Shown in pieces: positions 1 through 11,600 of a DNA stretch of 64,000 nt. The stretch covers positions 14,973,501 to 15,037,500 of the forward strand of contig CM077649.1 of NCBI GenBank assembly GCA_039707465.1, given 5' to 3'. Source of the stretch: Rhabdophis nuchalis. Lineage: Eukaryota > Chordata > Lepidosauria > Squamata > Natricidae. The stretch's first letter is position 1. The number at the start of each line of letters is the position of its first letter. A program made the translations under genes and the position numbers. The notes below the pieces were generated by a model. It was not told the DNA's origin and ran no database searches. It saw only the letters and a program-made list of their open reading frames with translations.

Positions 1-1323
1 ATCCATTGTGGCAACACTGAAGCCTCATAGATGGTCTCAGTCAGGCCAGCTTCAGAGCTGATAGTGTTGGAGAAAGCAAAGGCATATTTGCTGCTCTCAC
101 CTTAAATGAGGTCTGACAGAGCCAGTTGGTATAATGCTTAAAGTGTGCTGACTTAGAACCCAGGAGACTTAAGTTCTAGTCCCGCCTTAGGCATGAAAGC
201 TGGCTAATTTTGGGCCAGTCACACGCTCTTAGCTAAATATTTTCAACGGCAGTTGTGAGAAAAATAGGAGGAAGGAGTATTACGTATGTTCACTGCCATG
301 AGTTATTTATAAGGTAATAAATATGGGATAAAAATCTAATAAAAATTATTATAGATACTTAGCTCACAAGGATAAATATTAACACTGTCTAGCACTGGAA
401 TTGCACTGCACATGTCAAATGCAGCCATATTATCTTGAGAAAAGATGCAGGGGGATGCTATGCTTAAGACTCGGTGTATTCCAAACCACTTTTTTGGTTT
501 TGAATCTAAATCCCATTAGACAGCCTTCCAAATATACTATCTTCTGCAAATGCTTTGAAGTTAAATCAACAATGCTTTTGCTTAACTAATTTAGTGCTTT
601 TATAATGAACATATCAGTTTACTAAGTAGAAATTGTCTTTTTTACAAGACAAGTTCCTCATTTCCTTTCCTGTATAGCAAGAATAAATTGCAATTCTGTT
701 TTCATAAACATACTCACAAAGTACTGTAGCTAATGTTATTTTTTCCTATTGTGCTGATTGAGCCCAGTCTGATTAGTTCACAATTCAACATTGTATGAAT
801 TCATAAAATTAGATTAAGTAAATTGTGATTATACTAATAATACAGAAGCACGTTGTATAAATACTATGTATAAGAGGATAGGCTATCATTTCAGCAGGCT
901 GTAATTAGTTCCAACTCTTAAATTACTTTTAGCTTTAAAGTATTACAGAGTATTCTTAGTTTTAAAGGAGACAAAGATAATCTCAGAAACCTGGAAAAGA
1001 GCATTGTTTCACATAACCTAATGATTATAAACATACCATATAATTGGATTTTTAAACAAGCTGAGTAATCTTTTGAAATTCAGATGTTTGGGTCTGGATT
1101 AAAAAGCCTCTCCTTGCCCTAGCTGCAGTTCAACTTCAAACTGAGTAGCAATTCAGAATCTTATGATGTTGTGTTAGTTTGTGTAAAGGGCTCCATTCCC
1201 AGGGTAGACTCAGCTTGTATAGTCTTTTGAATTAAATCTTTGCATTTTATAATGGAATGTAGTAACTTTGATTTTCTTCCTTATATCAAAATTAAAAATA
1301 TATTTTGGAATTTGTATTTTTAG
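1..1323. other. TMEM50B intron (5' part of window)
   Basis: No TMEM50B exon upstream of 1324 could be found by reading for the preceding helix residues, so this is taken as intron. A tRNA-derived SINE occupies about 117-345; the rest is AT-rich unique-looking sequence. Confidence 0.6.
117..345 (+). mobile_element. tRNA-derived SINE, squamate type
   Basis: Head with an A-box-like stretch (GAGCCAGTTGGTATAATGC), then AGTTCTAGTCCCGCCTTAGG at the B-box position, the body ending in TTGGGCCAGTCAC, and a tail with AAAATAGGAGGAAGGAGTAT and GAGTTATTTATAA. The layout matches a tRNA-related SINE that I recognise as abundant in lizards and snakes. A reverse copy of its body lies at 37103-37242. Confidence 0.75.
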
Positions 1324-1381
1324 ATATTACAGTATATCCAGGATTAGCTGTGTTTTTTCAAAATGCTTTGATATTTTTTAG
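1324..1381 (+). CDS. TMEM50B: TMEM50B penultimate coding exon
   Basis: The acceptor is a pyrimidine-rich run ending TTTTTAG and the donor is AG|GTAAGT. The 58 bases are 2 + 18 codons + 2 and encode ITVYPGLAVFFQNALIFF, the start of the last transmembrane helix. Confidence 0.92.
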
Positions 1382-3432
1382 GTAAGTACCAATGTCTAAA
1401 GAGTTGAATGAGTAAGTTAAAGTTAATATTTTAAATTGTTAATTCAGACAGCAAATTCTCCATTACTGTATATCAAAATTAGAAGTTAAGTAAATATTAA
1501 AGCTAACAATAAAACAAGAAAGTTCTAAACAAATAATTAAAAGGGAGCATACACTAGGCTACTTCTTTGTGGTTTTTGCAAGGCATCAGATTTCCTGCTA
1601 CTATCATTTGATAGGTTAGGTAATAAATCCATTTCTAATTTCAATGCTGCCATTTAGATTTTCAAAAACAAAATTACCACCGCATAGTCGAATATCTTCC
1701 TTGTCTCTTCTGTCTGATCAAACATCTGGAGAACTGCTTTATTCAGACATACAGAACAAAGGCTGCCTTGATCATAGGTACCGTATTTATTCGAGTATAA
1801 CGCGCACACGTGTATAACGCGCACCCCCTAATTTTCGATTTAAAATCGGTATAAAATTTTGTTTCACTTTTTCTCGGCTCAGACCAAGCATTGTAAGTGA
1901 CAAATGTTGTTGAACACGTGCGGCCATGATAAAAATCATTTATAACGCGCACCCTAGTTTATAACGCGCACCCTCGTTTATAACGCGCACCCAAACTTTG
2001 AGTTCTTTTTTTGGTAGAAAATTTTGCGCGTTATACTCGAATAAATACGGTATATATCAGTTCTGTGATAAAGCTTCCTTCAACTTGGGTCCTTCAACAT
2101 CTGAAAACCCATGCTTTGCACAAATGTCTTTCAGGCCCCAGTTTTTAATATTAAGTAGTTCTCAAGATGAAAGCACAAGGAACAGTACATGTTGTCTTTT
2201 CCTTTGTCTTCAGAATATATTCCACTAGCCTTAGCTCATTAAGGGAGGCTATATAGACAGTGCTATATCTTATCAAACTTGTGACTAGTACTATTATTAT
2301 CACAGTTAAAGATTTGCATAGCCTTGTTTGTATATGCAGGTACATATAGAGACCAATCACAAGGTTATTACTGTTTTAAAAAATTTCATTCATTATACAC
2401 CCTACCTCTCAAGATGGAAAAATTGAACAATACCTTTGATGGGTGCTTCTAAGGCCCTCTGCTTTGAAATGCCTGCCAATGACAATGCCACACTAGTTCA
2501 ACACAATTGAGGTCAGAAGTAAAAGTGATTAGGCACAATTTCTCCAATAAATCTGAGAGGTCAAATATTATTTACCCTTTTCTCCCCCTAAACTGTTTCC
2601 ATTCAAGCAGTTCTTCATTAAAACACACAACTGAAATCTATATACATTTTAAGAATAGCCCTTTGGGTTTGTTGACTTTATCTTCCTTTTCTTTTCCACA
2701 CTGTTTGGATTTTAAGTGATAGAAGCAGTATGTTTACACAGTGTTGAATATATTTAGCTACTTCAAAAGTCGTGATGAAGTTTCTTACTAAATTACTTTC
2801 TTTTAAAACAGTTGTTAGATTAATAGGCAATGTGGTTACATATCCTTCACCTCGGTGCTTTTAGTTTCTTTATTTTGTTGAATTCCTTTGAATATTAAGG
2901 AGTGCACTAACCTATCCAGCACTGATCTCTTGTTTTTTTTTTTTTTGGAAATGATAATGCATTCCATTAGAGCACGGGTGTCAAACTTGCTGCGTCATGT
3001 TGCCGTCATGTGACGTATCGCGATGTTTTTCCCTTTGTAGAGCTGGGGTGGGCATGGCCTGCGCGTGATGCATACAGCCTGCAGGCCGCCAGTTTGACAC
3101 CTCTGCATTACAGGGAAAAATAAATATAATTTAACTAATTCAGTTAAAAAGGCTTTGTTGGTATGCTACTTTAACTTCCACCTTTTAAAAAGTGTTGCTT
3201 GAAATGATCATATCGCCAAAGCACTGGATACTGGATTATATTGGAATTAAATCCACTATTGTCATATGCTTTTGCTTTTTAAACTAGTGATGGACCAATT
3301 AATTGAAATATATGCTAGTTTTTACTGCACCTTTTTACTGAAGGATACAACGTTTGACTTACAGAAATAATTTTCTCTTTTTGTAGTACTCTTATCTACA
3401 AATTTGGAAGAACAGAAGAATTGTGGGCATAA
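1324..3432 (+). CDS. TMEM50B: TMEM50B, last two coding exons (partial gene)
   Basis: Small four-pass membrane protein of the TMEM50 family, found in ER/Golgi membranes; its biochemical role is unclear. Seen directly: exon 1324-1381 and terminal exon 3387-3432 on the + strand, joined by a 2,005-base GT..AG intron. The joined reading contains VYPGLAVFFQNALIFF followed by STLIYKFGRTEELWA and a TAA stop, almost the same as the mammalian TMEM50B C-terminus, which ends in T rather than A. Splice phases match: two bases (AG) plus one base (T) make a serine codon. Earlier exons are not visible in 1-1323 and should lie before the window. The gene converges on IFNGR2, as in mammals. TMEM50A is the alternative, but NALIFFSTLIYKFGRTEEL fits TMEM50B better. 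Confidence 0.94.
1781..2050. mobile_element. Short TIR element with CCGTATTT ends and TA target site
   Basis: The ends are inverted copies: CCGTATTTATTCGAGTATAA at the left and its complement at the right, both flanked by TA. The interior repeats TATAACGCGCACCC several times. The TA target suggests a Tc1/mariner-superfamily non-autonomous element. It shares its end pattern with the elements at 5781, 8906 and 41526. Confidence 0.75.
2973..3104. mobile_element. Short hAT-like non-autonomous element
   Basis: Runs from CACGGGTGTCAAACTTGC to GCCAGTTTGACACCTCTG, with flanks CATTAGAG and CATTACAG (8 bp, one mismatch) fitting a hAT target duplication. Related copies lie at about 5645 and 55746. Confidence 0.65.
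3387..3432 (+). CDS. TMEM50B: TMEM50B terminal coding exon
   Basis: The acceptor is TTTCTCTTTTTGTAG. One base completes the split serine codon, then 14 codons TLIYKFGRTEELWA and a TAA at 3430-3432. It encodes the end of the last helix and the cytosolic tail. Confidence 0.95.
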
Positions 3433-5480
3433 GAATCCATTTTTCTTCATCCTGCATAGCAACTTTTTATGTAAATAATATAATTTACATTTTGTTTTTA
3501 TTTTGCCAAGCTCATTGAACATATTGTATGTTTATTTTTTTTTAAGTGAACTGATTTTAGGATTTAGTTCCATACTTATTTGTTTATATGTATATATTAC
3601 GGTTATCTGTAATCAATGACCCTAACCCTTTATTGCAACTGGCATTGTTTTCTTCTGATGATACATAGGGAATATGATAAATATATAGGTTTTTCAAGAA
3701 CACCTACTGCTCTTAAGCACAAATAAGCCTAGTACCTTTTCAGATGGCATCAGCCAAGAGGCAAAGATTTAGTGATGGAAAAGTGAGAGACTGAAATTCA
3801 TCATGAATGGTATCTGCAAGATTCCATCATTATATGGTAATGCATGACTACACCTCTTTAAGCTTCAATTTTTAAAAAATGATTGTGTAAACAAACACCA
3901 TATTCCAAAATGTTGCTTCATATAACACTAATTTCACAAATTTATGAATAGCCTATGCTACTGCAAATGCACCAAGAGCTTAGTTTTTTAGCACAGCATG
4001 CCTTAAAATGGGATGGTCCCTAAAAGTGCTTATAGATTTGACATATCAAAAATCAATATGAAGTTTTACAATATTTAGGCATTTTGTTAAAGATGTTTTA
4101 TATCACTTAAGATTCTGTTCATATATTATTTATACATAGAGATTGCAATTATTTTAATGCAGATTTGTTGTGTATTTTATATGCTAATGCAATATGCAGA
4201 GTAAGGGAAGTTTTATGTTAAAAAAAATCAGGAACTCCTATTTTATTATTTATTTTACTTTATTAGGATAACTTCTGTATCTTTAGATGTGATCTTATAG
4301 ATTCCAAATGAAAAGGATCAGTAGAGAGAGTATATTTTTATTACAATGTATGGCAAGAATATCATCTTAAATGTTTTCCAATAAAATTTAGATATTTAAT
4401 TTATATAAATGAACATGTATGCAAAGTGGTGACATATTAATCTAGACTAACTATATATACTGAAAATTATGGTATGCAATATAATTTAAAAGTTGTTAAA
4501 TTATGAATACTCAAATTGCTCTACAGTCTGACTATAGAAGGTCTGAAGCAGATATTCCAGCTTTCCTTCCTTGCATGCCTTTGACTTTTCCCATAACTAG
4601 AAAATAAATCTGCCCAGGTAGTTATCTCTTAAAGACTTTCTTAGCCCTCTCAAAGGACAGACTATGAAGCAAACTTGACATGCTAAGAGTTGTCCTGTTT
4701 TTTTTTTCTTAGAGACGACCATATTTCAAAGATTTTGTTCATTGTAATTACATTAAAGTCAAATAATCAGCAATGTAAAAATGCTTTGTTTTATATATTA
4801 ACGTGATTTTATGAGATGATCCCACAGCAGTGCTTCTTTATCTTACCTGTGTATTATCAAAAGGTACAATATAATTGCAGTAGAAATAGGGTCTCCAATA
4901 TGCTGCTTGTGGATTTTCTCCTTTGTGTTTGTCAGACACGCTACCTGATAATTTTATTTGGGAGGAAAAGAAACCTAGCTATGGACTTCAGAAAAGGAAG
5001 TGGAAGAAGAAGAGAGATGATGGTAATGTTATGACAGTGCACTCAAAAGAGGTGTACAAAATGAAAAGGCACAAAGTACCTCACCCTGAAGCAATAAAGC
5101 AGCTACATCCTTTGCATTACTTGTGCAACTGCTTGAAAGCTACCACTGTTTGTGTCCACATGCATAGTCAAATTGCTGCTAGGAGTGTTGTCTGTGCACA
5201 GATAATCCAAAATAAAGCAGATTTGCTGCATTGGGACTTCTGAGCTAATACTTTGTAAGTCACCTATTTCAAACATCTGCGCAGCTGTAGCAATATATAT
5301 CATGAGCTAAAGGTTATATGAAAAACTGCCTGGGTTTTTCTTAAGTGTTAGGTTTGGTGGGCACATCATGGCATTGCAAATACTATGATACAAAGACATC
5401 TGAGGTATTGCCCAGACTTTGGTAAACAATTCCTTTTAGCATGCATTGAACAAGTAATGAGTAGAACTAGCCTCTAAGCC
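3433..5480 (+). other. Probable TMEM50B 3' UTR and downstream AT-rich DNA
   Basis: AT-rich sequence directly after the TMEM50B stop, with no convincing gene. AATAAA occurs at 4380-4385 and near 5211, so either could end the transcript; which one is used cannot be told from sequence. A 106-residue open frame at 4923-5243 resembles nothing I know. Confidence 0.4.
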
Positions 5481-5482
5481 AT

Positions 5483-5643
5483 TGAAAGAGAGCCACAGTA
5501 GCGCAGTGATTAGAATGCAGCATTGCATTCTACTGACTGCCAGCAGTTTGATTTTCACTGGCTCGAGGTTGACTCAGCCTTCCTTTCTTCCAAGGTGGGT
5601 AAAATGACCCAGATTGCTGGGGGCAATATGCTGACTGTAAATC
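5483..5643 (+). mobile_element. tRNA-derived SINE, second squamate type
   Basis: Contains AGTAGCGCAGTGATTAGAAT (A-box-like), AGCAGTTTGATTTTCACTGG (degraded B box), then GGTTGACTCAGCCTTCCTTT and AAGGTGGGTAAAATGACCCA, which I recognise as the body of a common squamate tRNA SINE. It is cut short after GCTGACTGTAAA, where a hAT-like element begins. Confidence 0.75.
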
Positions 5644-5644
5644 A

Positions 5645-5780
5645 GGGGTGTCAAACTCACGACAACATGTCATGAGATCACGTCATCACAACTTTTTACC
5701 CTTTTGCTAAACCGGAGGTGGACGTGGCCAGTGCATGACTCATCTGACCCACGAGTTTTCCACCAATGAGATAAAAGGTA
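5645..5780. mobile_element. hAT-like element fragment
   Basis: Starts CAGGGGTGTCAAACTCACGA and contains GTCATGAGATCACGTCATC, matching the ends of the element at 55746-55882. The right end is not clear; a TA element starts at 5781. Confidence 0.5.
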
Positions 5781-6408
5781 CTGTATTTTTTGGAGTATAA
5801 GATGCACTGAAGTATAAGACACACCAAGGTTTTGAAGAGGCAAATTAAAAAGTTTTTGCACTCTGCAAACTTCCCCCCAAAAATGGCCTGTTTTTCGTGA
5901 AAATGGGCCCATTTCTTTTTCAAAAAAAGGGTATGAATAGCCCTTATGAATCTTGTAGAGTGTTCCCGGGGTGGAGGGGGGCAAAAACGAGCAAAAAACG
6001 GCCCATTTGTCAAAAAAAGGACAGTAGGAAGTGTATAGAGTGCAAAAAACCCAGGGCATGCATACCCTTTGGGAGGCTTGTAGAGTGCTCGGGGCAGGGA
6101 GGCAAAAACGAGCAAAAAACAGCCTGTTTTTCACAAAAATGGCCCCATTTTTTGCAAAAAACCCAGGCCATGCAGGGGCTTTGGGAGGCTTGCAGAGGGG
6201 GTTGGGGGGGGGGCAGGAATGAGCAAAAAATTGCCCAATTTTCACTCATTTTTGCCCTTCCCAGCCTCCAAGAGCACTCTGCACGGCCATTTTTATGAAA
6301 TGGCAGGGTTTAAGGAGGCAAAAAAATGCTGTATTCAATGTATAAGATGCACCCAGATTTTCAGCCTATTGAGGGGAAAAGGTGCATCTTATACTTCGAA
6401 AAATACGG
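5781..6408. mobile_element. TIR element with CCGTATTT-type ends
   Basis: Left end CTGTATTTTTTGGAGTATAA next to TA; right end TTATACTTCGAAAAATACGG. The interior has three or four loosely repeated modules combining GAGCAAAAAACGGCCCATTT with GGGAGGCTTGTAGAGTGCTC. Both strands carry long spurious open frames because of the repeated modules. Family assignment beyond TA-site DNA transposon is not possible here. Confidence 0.7.
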
Positions 6409-6821
6409 ATTGCCAATTATTTATTGGCTGAGCTCAACATTAGTACTACATTTTATGTTATGCTTAAACACAAGGATTTTAAGAGTTCAATTTTGGCTTA
6501 ATACAGAGCTCCCTAGTTTTAGGAGACTGGACGCCAGATACATTTGGAACATTCAGTCTTGGAGCTTAAAAGATAAAGTGAGAAACCTGTAATACCCATT
6601 AATCAGCCATGGTTTTAGTAAAGGTTCTGCATTTGATTTTATGGTTCTTCCAATAAAGACACACATATTATATACACACATTACCAGGAGGAAAACAAGG
6701 ACAAATTCTTTTCAATGTTATCAAGAATTTTAAGTAATTTAATCTTTAAACAGCATAAAGTACTATTAATCTTAGGCTGTATGCCTAATTAAAATTGAAT
6801 TCTCACTACAATCAAATAACA

Positions 6822-7215
6822 TATTCAAGTAATCCTTGACTTACAACAGTTCACTTAATGACTGTTCAAAGTTATAACGGCATTGGAAAAAGTGACTTAT
6901 GACTATTTTTCACACAATTGCAGTATCCACATAGCCATGTGATCAAAAATCAGATGCTTAACTGGCTTGTATAGTTGTCAATGTGCCAGGGTGGCTGCGC
7001 TGTGCCAGGGTCATGTGATTACTTTGTGACCTTCTGACAAGCAAAGTCAATGGGAAAGCCATATTCACTTAATCATGTTACTAACAACTGCAAGTGATGC
7101 ACTTAACAACTTTGGCATAAAAAATCGTAAAATATGGCAAAATTTGCTTAACAAATGTTTCACTTAGCAACAAAATTTTTGGCTCAATTGTGGTCATAAG
7201 TCGAGAACTAGCTGC
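6822..7215. mobile_element. Medium-copy non-coding element (CTTGACTTAC..TAAGTCGAG ends)
   Basis: Starts AGTAATCCTTGACTTACAAC and ends GGTCATAAGTCGAGAACTAG, so the termini are complementary. It contains AGCAAAGTCAATGGGAAAGC and the module CTTAGCAACAAAATTTTTGG followed by CTCAATTGTGG. Related stretches lie at 9765-10010, 34405-35030 and 41329-41480, so it is a dispersed repeat, probably a MITE. Confidence 0.65.
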
Positions 7216-8497
7216 AATCAGTTCCTTCCATTATTTTCTAGGGTTTATACAAAGTAAGTTGCTTTTCTGATAGAAAATGATTTTATATACAGTACAAATA
7301 TATATATATATATATATGCATATATACATAACAAATTCAGTGCAAAAACAGTATAAAAATGTCTAAGAACTCAATTCCTCTGAAATCACATGCAAGTATC
7401 ATGAAAACTATGAAATTATTTACATTGATAATTAAATGAGTGCCATACAATGTTGAGCACTTCAAATCTTGCCATGATAAAGGAAGGAAATCCAAGGAAG
7501 GGACAATCTGTAGTGATTCTGGAAAAGAGAAATGTAGGAACTTACCCTGCTGCAATTCTGAGTAATCTCAGTGCTTATGGAATTGTCTAGGATTCTATAT
7601 ACAGTGTATTGTTTAAATAAGCTTAACAGCAGGAAGAGCATGGAATAACACACCCCTGAAAATCTTCAAATGCTGCTAATAGCCAGTCCAATTGAATTTT
7701 TTTAAAACAAAAAATACAACTCAACCATAGTCTGGTCTATTAAAGTTGATAGCCAAGTCACAGAAAATTACCATAATTTAAGTTGTTGCTTTCCCATGAA
7801 CATTGAAAGCAAGATCCCAATTAATAAACAGGCTGCAGCTGATCCACCAGACATAACTAGTAGGACCTTCAGTCCATCATGCAGGGAAGTCCTGATTCCA
7901 TCCTGTTCAAGAAGAGCACAAACTTATTCGAAACACATAATTCCATTCACCAGCTGCAGCTGACAGTATTCAATTTTACATTCTTAAGATTGCTCCAAAT
8001 TAAGAAGTTTAATAATGTAAACATCAAGCTTGTAAATTAAAACCAGATCAAAAGTGTTGTTGTGTACCTCTGATATATTTAACCATTGAAATTTCAAATG
8101 ATTTCACTACCTAATTTCATGTCAACTCAACTTTTCTCATCTTAGTCTACTGCAAAAAGTTTTAATGAAGTAATGCTGGTGTAAACTACTGAATCGTTGT
8201 TCTGGATAGGACAAAAACTCTAATCATTAGAAAAATATATATGTATGAGGCAATATTTTAATAGGTTTTTGTCATGTTTAGAATTCTAAAAATGACAAAA
8301 CCTATTAAAATATTAGGACTTTCTTCCAAATGAATAAGCATGTGCTATGAAAATCAGTTTTTTAATTCACAATGCTATGCAGATGGACGAGTGGAACTTC
8401 CTTAGTAATTGGATGATCTTGAACAAGCAGATACAATAATTTGATGGTAATGAATAAGGTATAAATGATGCTAAAATATTTTTCATCGTATTGTCTA
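7216..8497 (-). other. IFNGR2 3' UTR and flank
   Basis: AT-rich, no gene seen. A (TA)n run lies at about 7295-7317. An ATTAAA-type signal on the - strand (8366-8361) is 132 bases past the IFNGR2 stop and is a possible early poly(A) site. A 63-bp hairpin lies at 8252-8314. Confidence 0.45.
8252..8314. repeat. Hairpin in the presumed IFNGR2 3' UTR
   Basis: Arms AATATTTTAATAGGTTTTTG.. at 8252-8275 and its complement at 8292-8314 pair over about 23 bp with one bulged T. The loop contains GAATTC, itself symmetrical. It would be transcribed about 185-245 bases past the stop codon. Confidence 0.7.
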
Positions 8498-8635
8498 TCA
8501 ACTATGTTCGCTGGCAAAACTTGTCAGAATCGTATCATCTTCTGCTTTGGAGGTAACTGAAATAATGTCCCAAGGGTCCTCTGCTGCAGAGTTCTGAAAT
8601 TCTTCAATTGTAATCATTTGGGGGTCATTAAGTTC
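8498..8635 (-). CDS. IFNGR2: IFNGR2 exon 7 (cytoplasmic tail, stop)
   Basis: 138 bases, 45 codons plus TGA at 8500-8498; acceptor TTTTTCAG. It encodes [20 protein letters not shown] and [17 protein letters not shown], aligning with human YLKDPTQPILEALDKDSSPK and DVWDSVSIIS. Confidence 0.93.
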   Translation of the reverse strand, partial: ELNDPQMITIEEFQNSAAEDPWDIISVTSKAEDDTILTSFASEHS

Positions 8636-11600
8636 CTGAAAAAAATGTTAGCAGTTAGAAACCAATAAAAATATATTCATATTTACTATGATAATATTGA
8701 AATGCAAAATAGTAAACAGAAAAACAATTCATAACATTTTATTTGAGGAAAATTCTATTGAATTAAGGGGTTTCATTCATTTCATATAAATGTTCATGCA
8801 GATTTATAACTAAAATGGGGTCTAATTTTATATTTAGAAAGTTCAGTTGCAGTAAATTGGATTTTTAAACGTTATCATTTCTCAGATGTGCCAAACTTTA
8901 AACTACCGTATTTTTCAGAGTATAAGACACACCTTTTTTCTGGGTGCATCTTATACATCAAATACAGCATTTTTTGCCTCCTGAAACTCCGCCCCTTCAC
9001 CAAAACAGCCGTATGCATAGCCTTATGGAGACTTCCAGAGAGCTCCTGGGGGCTGGGAAGGGCAGAAATGAGCAAAAAGCAGGGTGTTTCCCCCCCCCCC
9101 CCAGCAGCACTCTATAAGCCTCCATAAGGCTATGCATGCTATTTTTTGACCAAAATATGGGCCGTTTTCACAAAAAGAACGGGCTGTTTTTCCTCATTTT
9201 GCCCACCCCCACCCCCAGGAGCACTTTGCAAGCCCCCCCAAGGCTATTCATGCCTTTTATTTGAAAAAAAACAGGCCCATTTTCGTGAAAAATGGGCTGT
9301 TCGGGGGAGGTTTGCACAGTGCAAAAAGGTTTTTTTTCCCGCTTTCGGAAAGCTGTTTAGTTAGAATGATAGATGAGAATTACGTTGGTCAAGTACTGTG
9401 CCTGCAGAAACAAATATTTGTTCCAAAGGTGGTCAGTGATTTCATTCTTCAGCACATGGGTAAATATACCTGGAAACATCTACCTACCTACCTACTCTCT
9501 CTCTCTACCTACCTATCTACTGTATTTCTCTCTCTCTATTTCTCTCTATTTTTCTCTCTCTCTTCCTCTACCTACCTACCTACCTATCTACACTCTCTCT
9601 GCCTACCTATCTACTGTATTTCTCTCTCTCTCCCCTTTATCTACCTATCTACCTACTCTCTCCCTCCCCCTACCTATCTACTGTATTTCTCTCTCTCTCT
9701 CTCTAATTCTCTCTCTATCCCTCTACCTACTTATCTATCTACACCCACTCTCTCTCCCTACTTATGATGGTTGTTGCAATATCCTGATCTGATCAGCTTT
9801 TGTGACCTGACAAACTGGCCCCCCAATTAACCTTCTAACAAAGTCATTGGGGAAGCCGGATTCATTTAACAACCATGTTATTAACAGCTGCAGTGATTCA
9901 CTTAACAACTGTGACAAGGAAGGGTCTAAGATGGGGCAAACTGTCTCGCTTAGCAATGGAAATTTTGGGCTCAATTGTGGTTGTGAGTCAAGGACTTCAT
10001 TTAATATTATAGCTCCCTCTGCTGTTGAAAAAGGAAGTTCTCTTGTTTAACAGATCAAAGAGCAAATGAAAGAAGAACGTTGTCAAAGTAAGACGCAGTA
10101 AAGGACCCTCTTTTCACATTTGGTAGTCTAGACAAGGATACAAAAGAGAAATGAGAATCTTACGCCTTGTAAAAGATTTGGGATGGAGGTTTTTAAAAAA
10201 AATAATAATCCATTAAATTAGTATGTTGCCTGACTCTTAACAATTCTGCTGCTCACAACAATCAAAAGAAAAAAGAATGGCAAGGACAATGATGAGGGAT
10301 TTCACTCTCTCTTGCCAAATGCTTGGGTGAAGAACATTACCCTTCCTGGATTTTCTAAACAACAGCTGAGTGGGAGCCATCTAGTTCTTGAGGTGGTGGT
10401 GGTGGATCTTGTTGGAAAGCTTACAGAGATGGCACATTTCCAGGATTCTGAGAGGTGGCGTTGTCTAATTGAAGGAACCGAGATTGCACCTTCCATGCAA
10501 GATCTAATCAGCTGGACAAACATTATGAGAGCAGGCAATCCCCCAAGTAACTAGGCCTTAATGTTGTCTTTTGAAGGGGTGCATGGAGATCTCAAGCTTC
10601 TGTTATACTTAACATTTTGCCCTTAATCCTAATGCATAAAAAGGTCAGTTCTACTGATTCTGAGTAGATCCTAACAGGCCTTTTTGCTTGCTTGTTTGCA
10701 AACCTAATCTATGCAACTTTAATCTTTGTTTTGGAATTGCTTTGTATGTTTTTAAAAATGATATTTAAATAAATACATTCACTTATATTCATTCATATAT
10801 CTGTCCTACTTCAATGTAGTTTGTACTATTTTTATATTAATATTTACTTACAATTTTTAGATTATATAAGAATAAGTTCTATTTTTTTTTAAAAATGTTC
10901 TTGGTATGCTAATTCATAGTCCTTATACTTCACTGCTGGAATCTAATTTTTAGATTCTCAGTTATCTTTTGTTTGTCTATAAATGAAATATAGGACTGAG
11001 CTGCATAAATAAAATAAACTTTAACCAAATACACTCTACAGTGATTTACTATGTAAGCACTATAATGACAATTGAGGCATAGAAGGATTTGCAAGATAAA
11101 TAAATAATATACCAGGAAAAATTTTTTAGGAGTAAATCCAGATTGCAATTACTATACACTTTACATTTGATTTGTTCCTATTGCTGAGAAATACTAGCTG
11201 ACTCAATATTAAGCAATTTCCATCTAACAATGTTTTCACAAAAAATCAAGAACGAGTCAAATAAAGAAAGTCTAGATTAACAGTTATATGTAGAAGTCCC
11301 AGCATCTTCATTAAATTGTTTGTATCAGGACAAAACCTGATACAACATTTACATGAAACAAAGTTAAGCACAGCAATTTTGACAAAGTAACCCTTGCCTT
11401 TGGAGTGCAGATTCTCCCTAAACCAGGGGTCTGCAAAGTTGGCTCTTTTAAGACGGGTGGACTTCAACTCCCAGAATGCAGTTTACTACAATGAGACATT
11501 AGTGCAAGTCAGCAGAATACATACCTCTGCATAGTGTGATGGTATTGTTAGTGGAGGTTGCCAAAAGGACTTAATTATATTTAGATACTTCCGAATAAGC

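Larger units (their letters stand above)
1382..3386. other. TMEM50B last intron
   Basis: GT..AG intron. It holds a palindromic-ended TA element (1781-2050) and a short hAT-like element (about 2973-3104). The remainder is AT-rich with nothing recognisable. Confidence 0.7.
8636..11524. other. IFNGR2 intron 6
   Basis: Holds a truncated TA element (8906-9761), a MITE piece (9765-10010) and half a palindromic element (11424-11480). The stretches 8636-8905 and 10011-11423 are AT-rich with no recognisable feature; short open frames at 10302-10554 look accidental. Confidence 0.6.

Noticed and set aside
4923..5243. 106-residue open frame as a possible small gene
   Set aside because: No similarity to a known protein; it sits in the presumed TMEM50B 3' UTR and is probably accidental.
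5670..6298. Frames up to 191 residues on both strands with repeated FCSFLPP motifs
   Set aside because: They mirror one another across strands and follow the repeated modules of the TA element; no coding signature.
9261..9792. YLPTYL-repeat frames as a possible repeat protein
   Set aside because: Translation of CTAC/CTAT/CTCT simple sequence at the end of a TA element.
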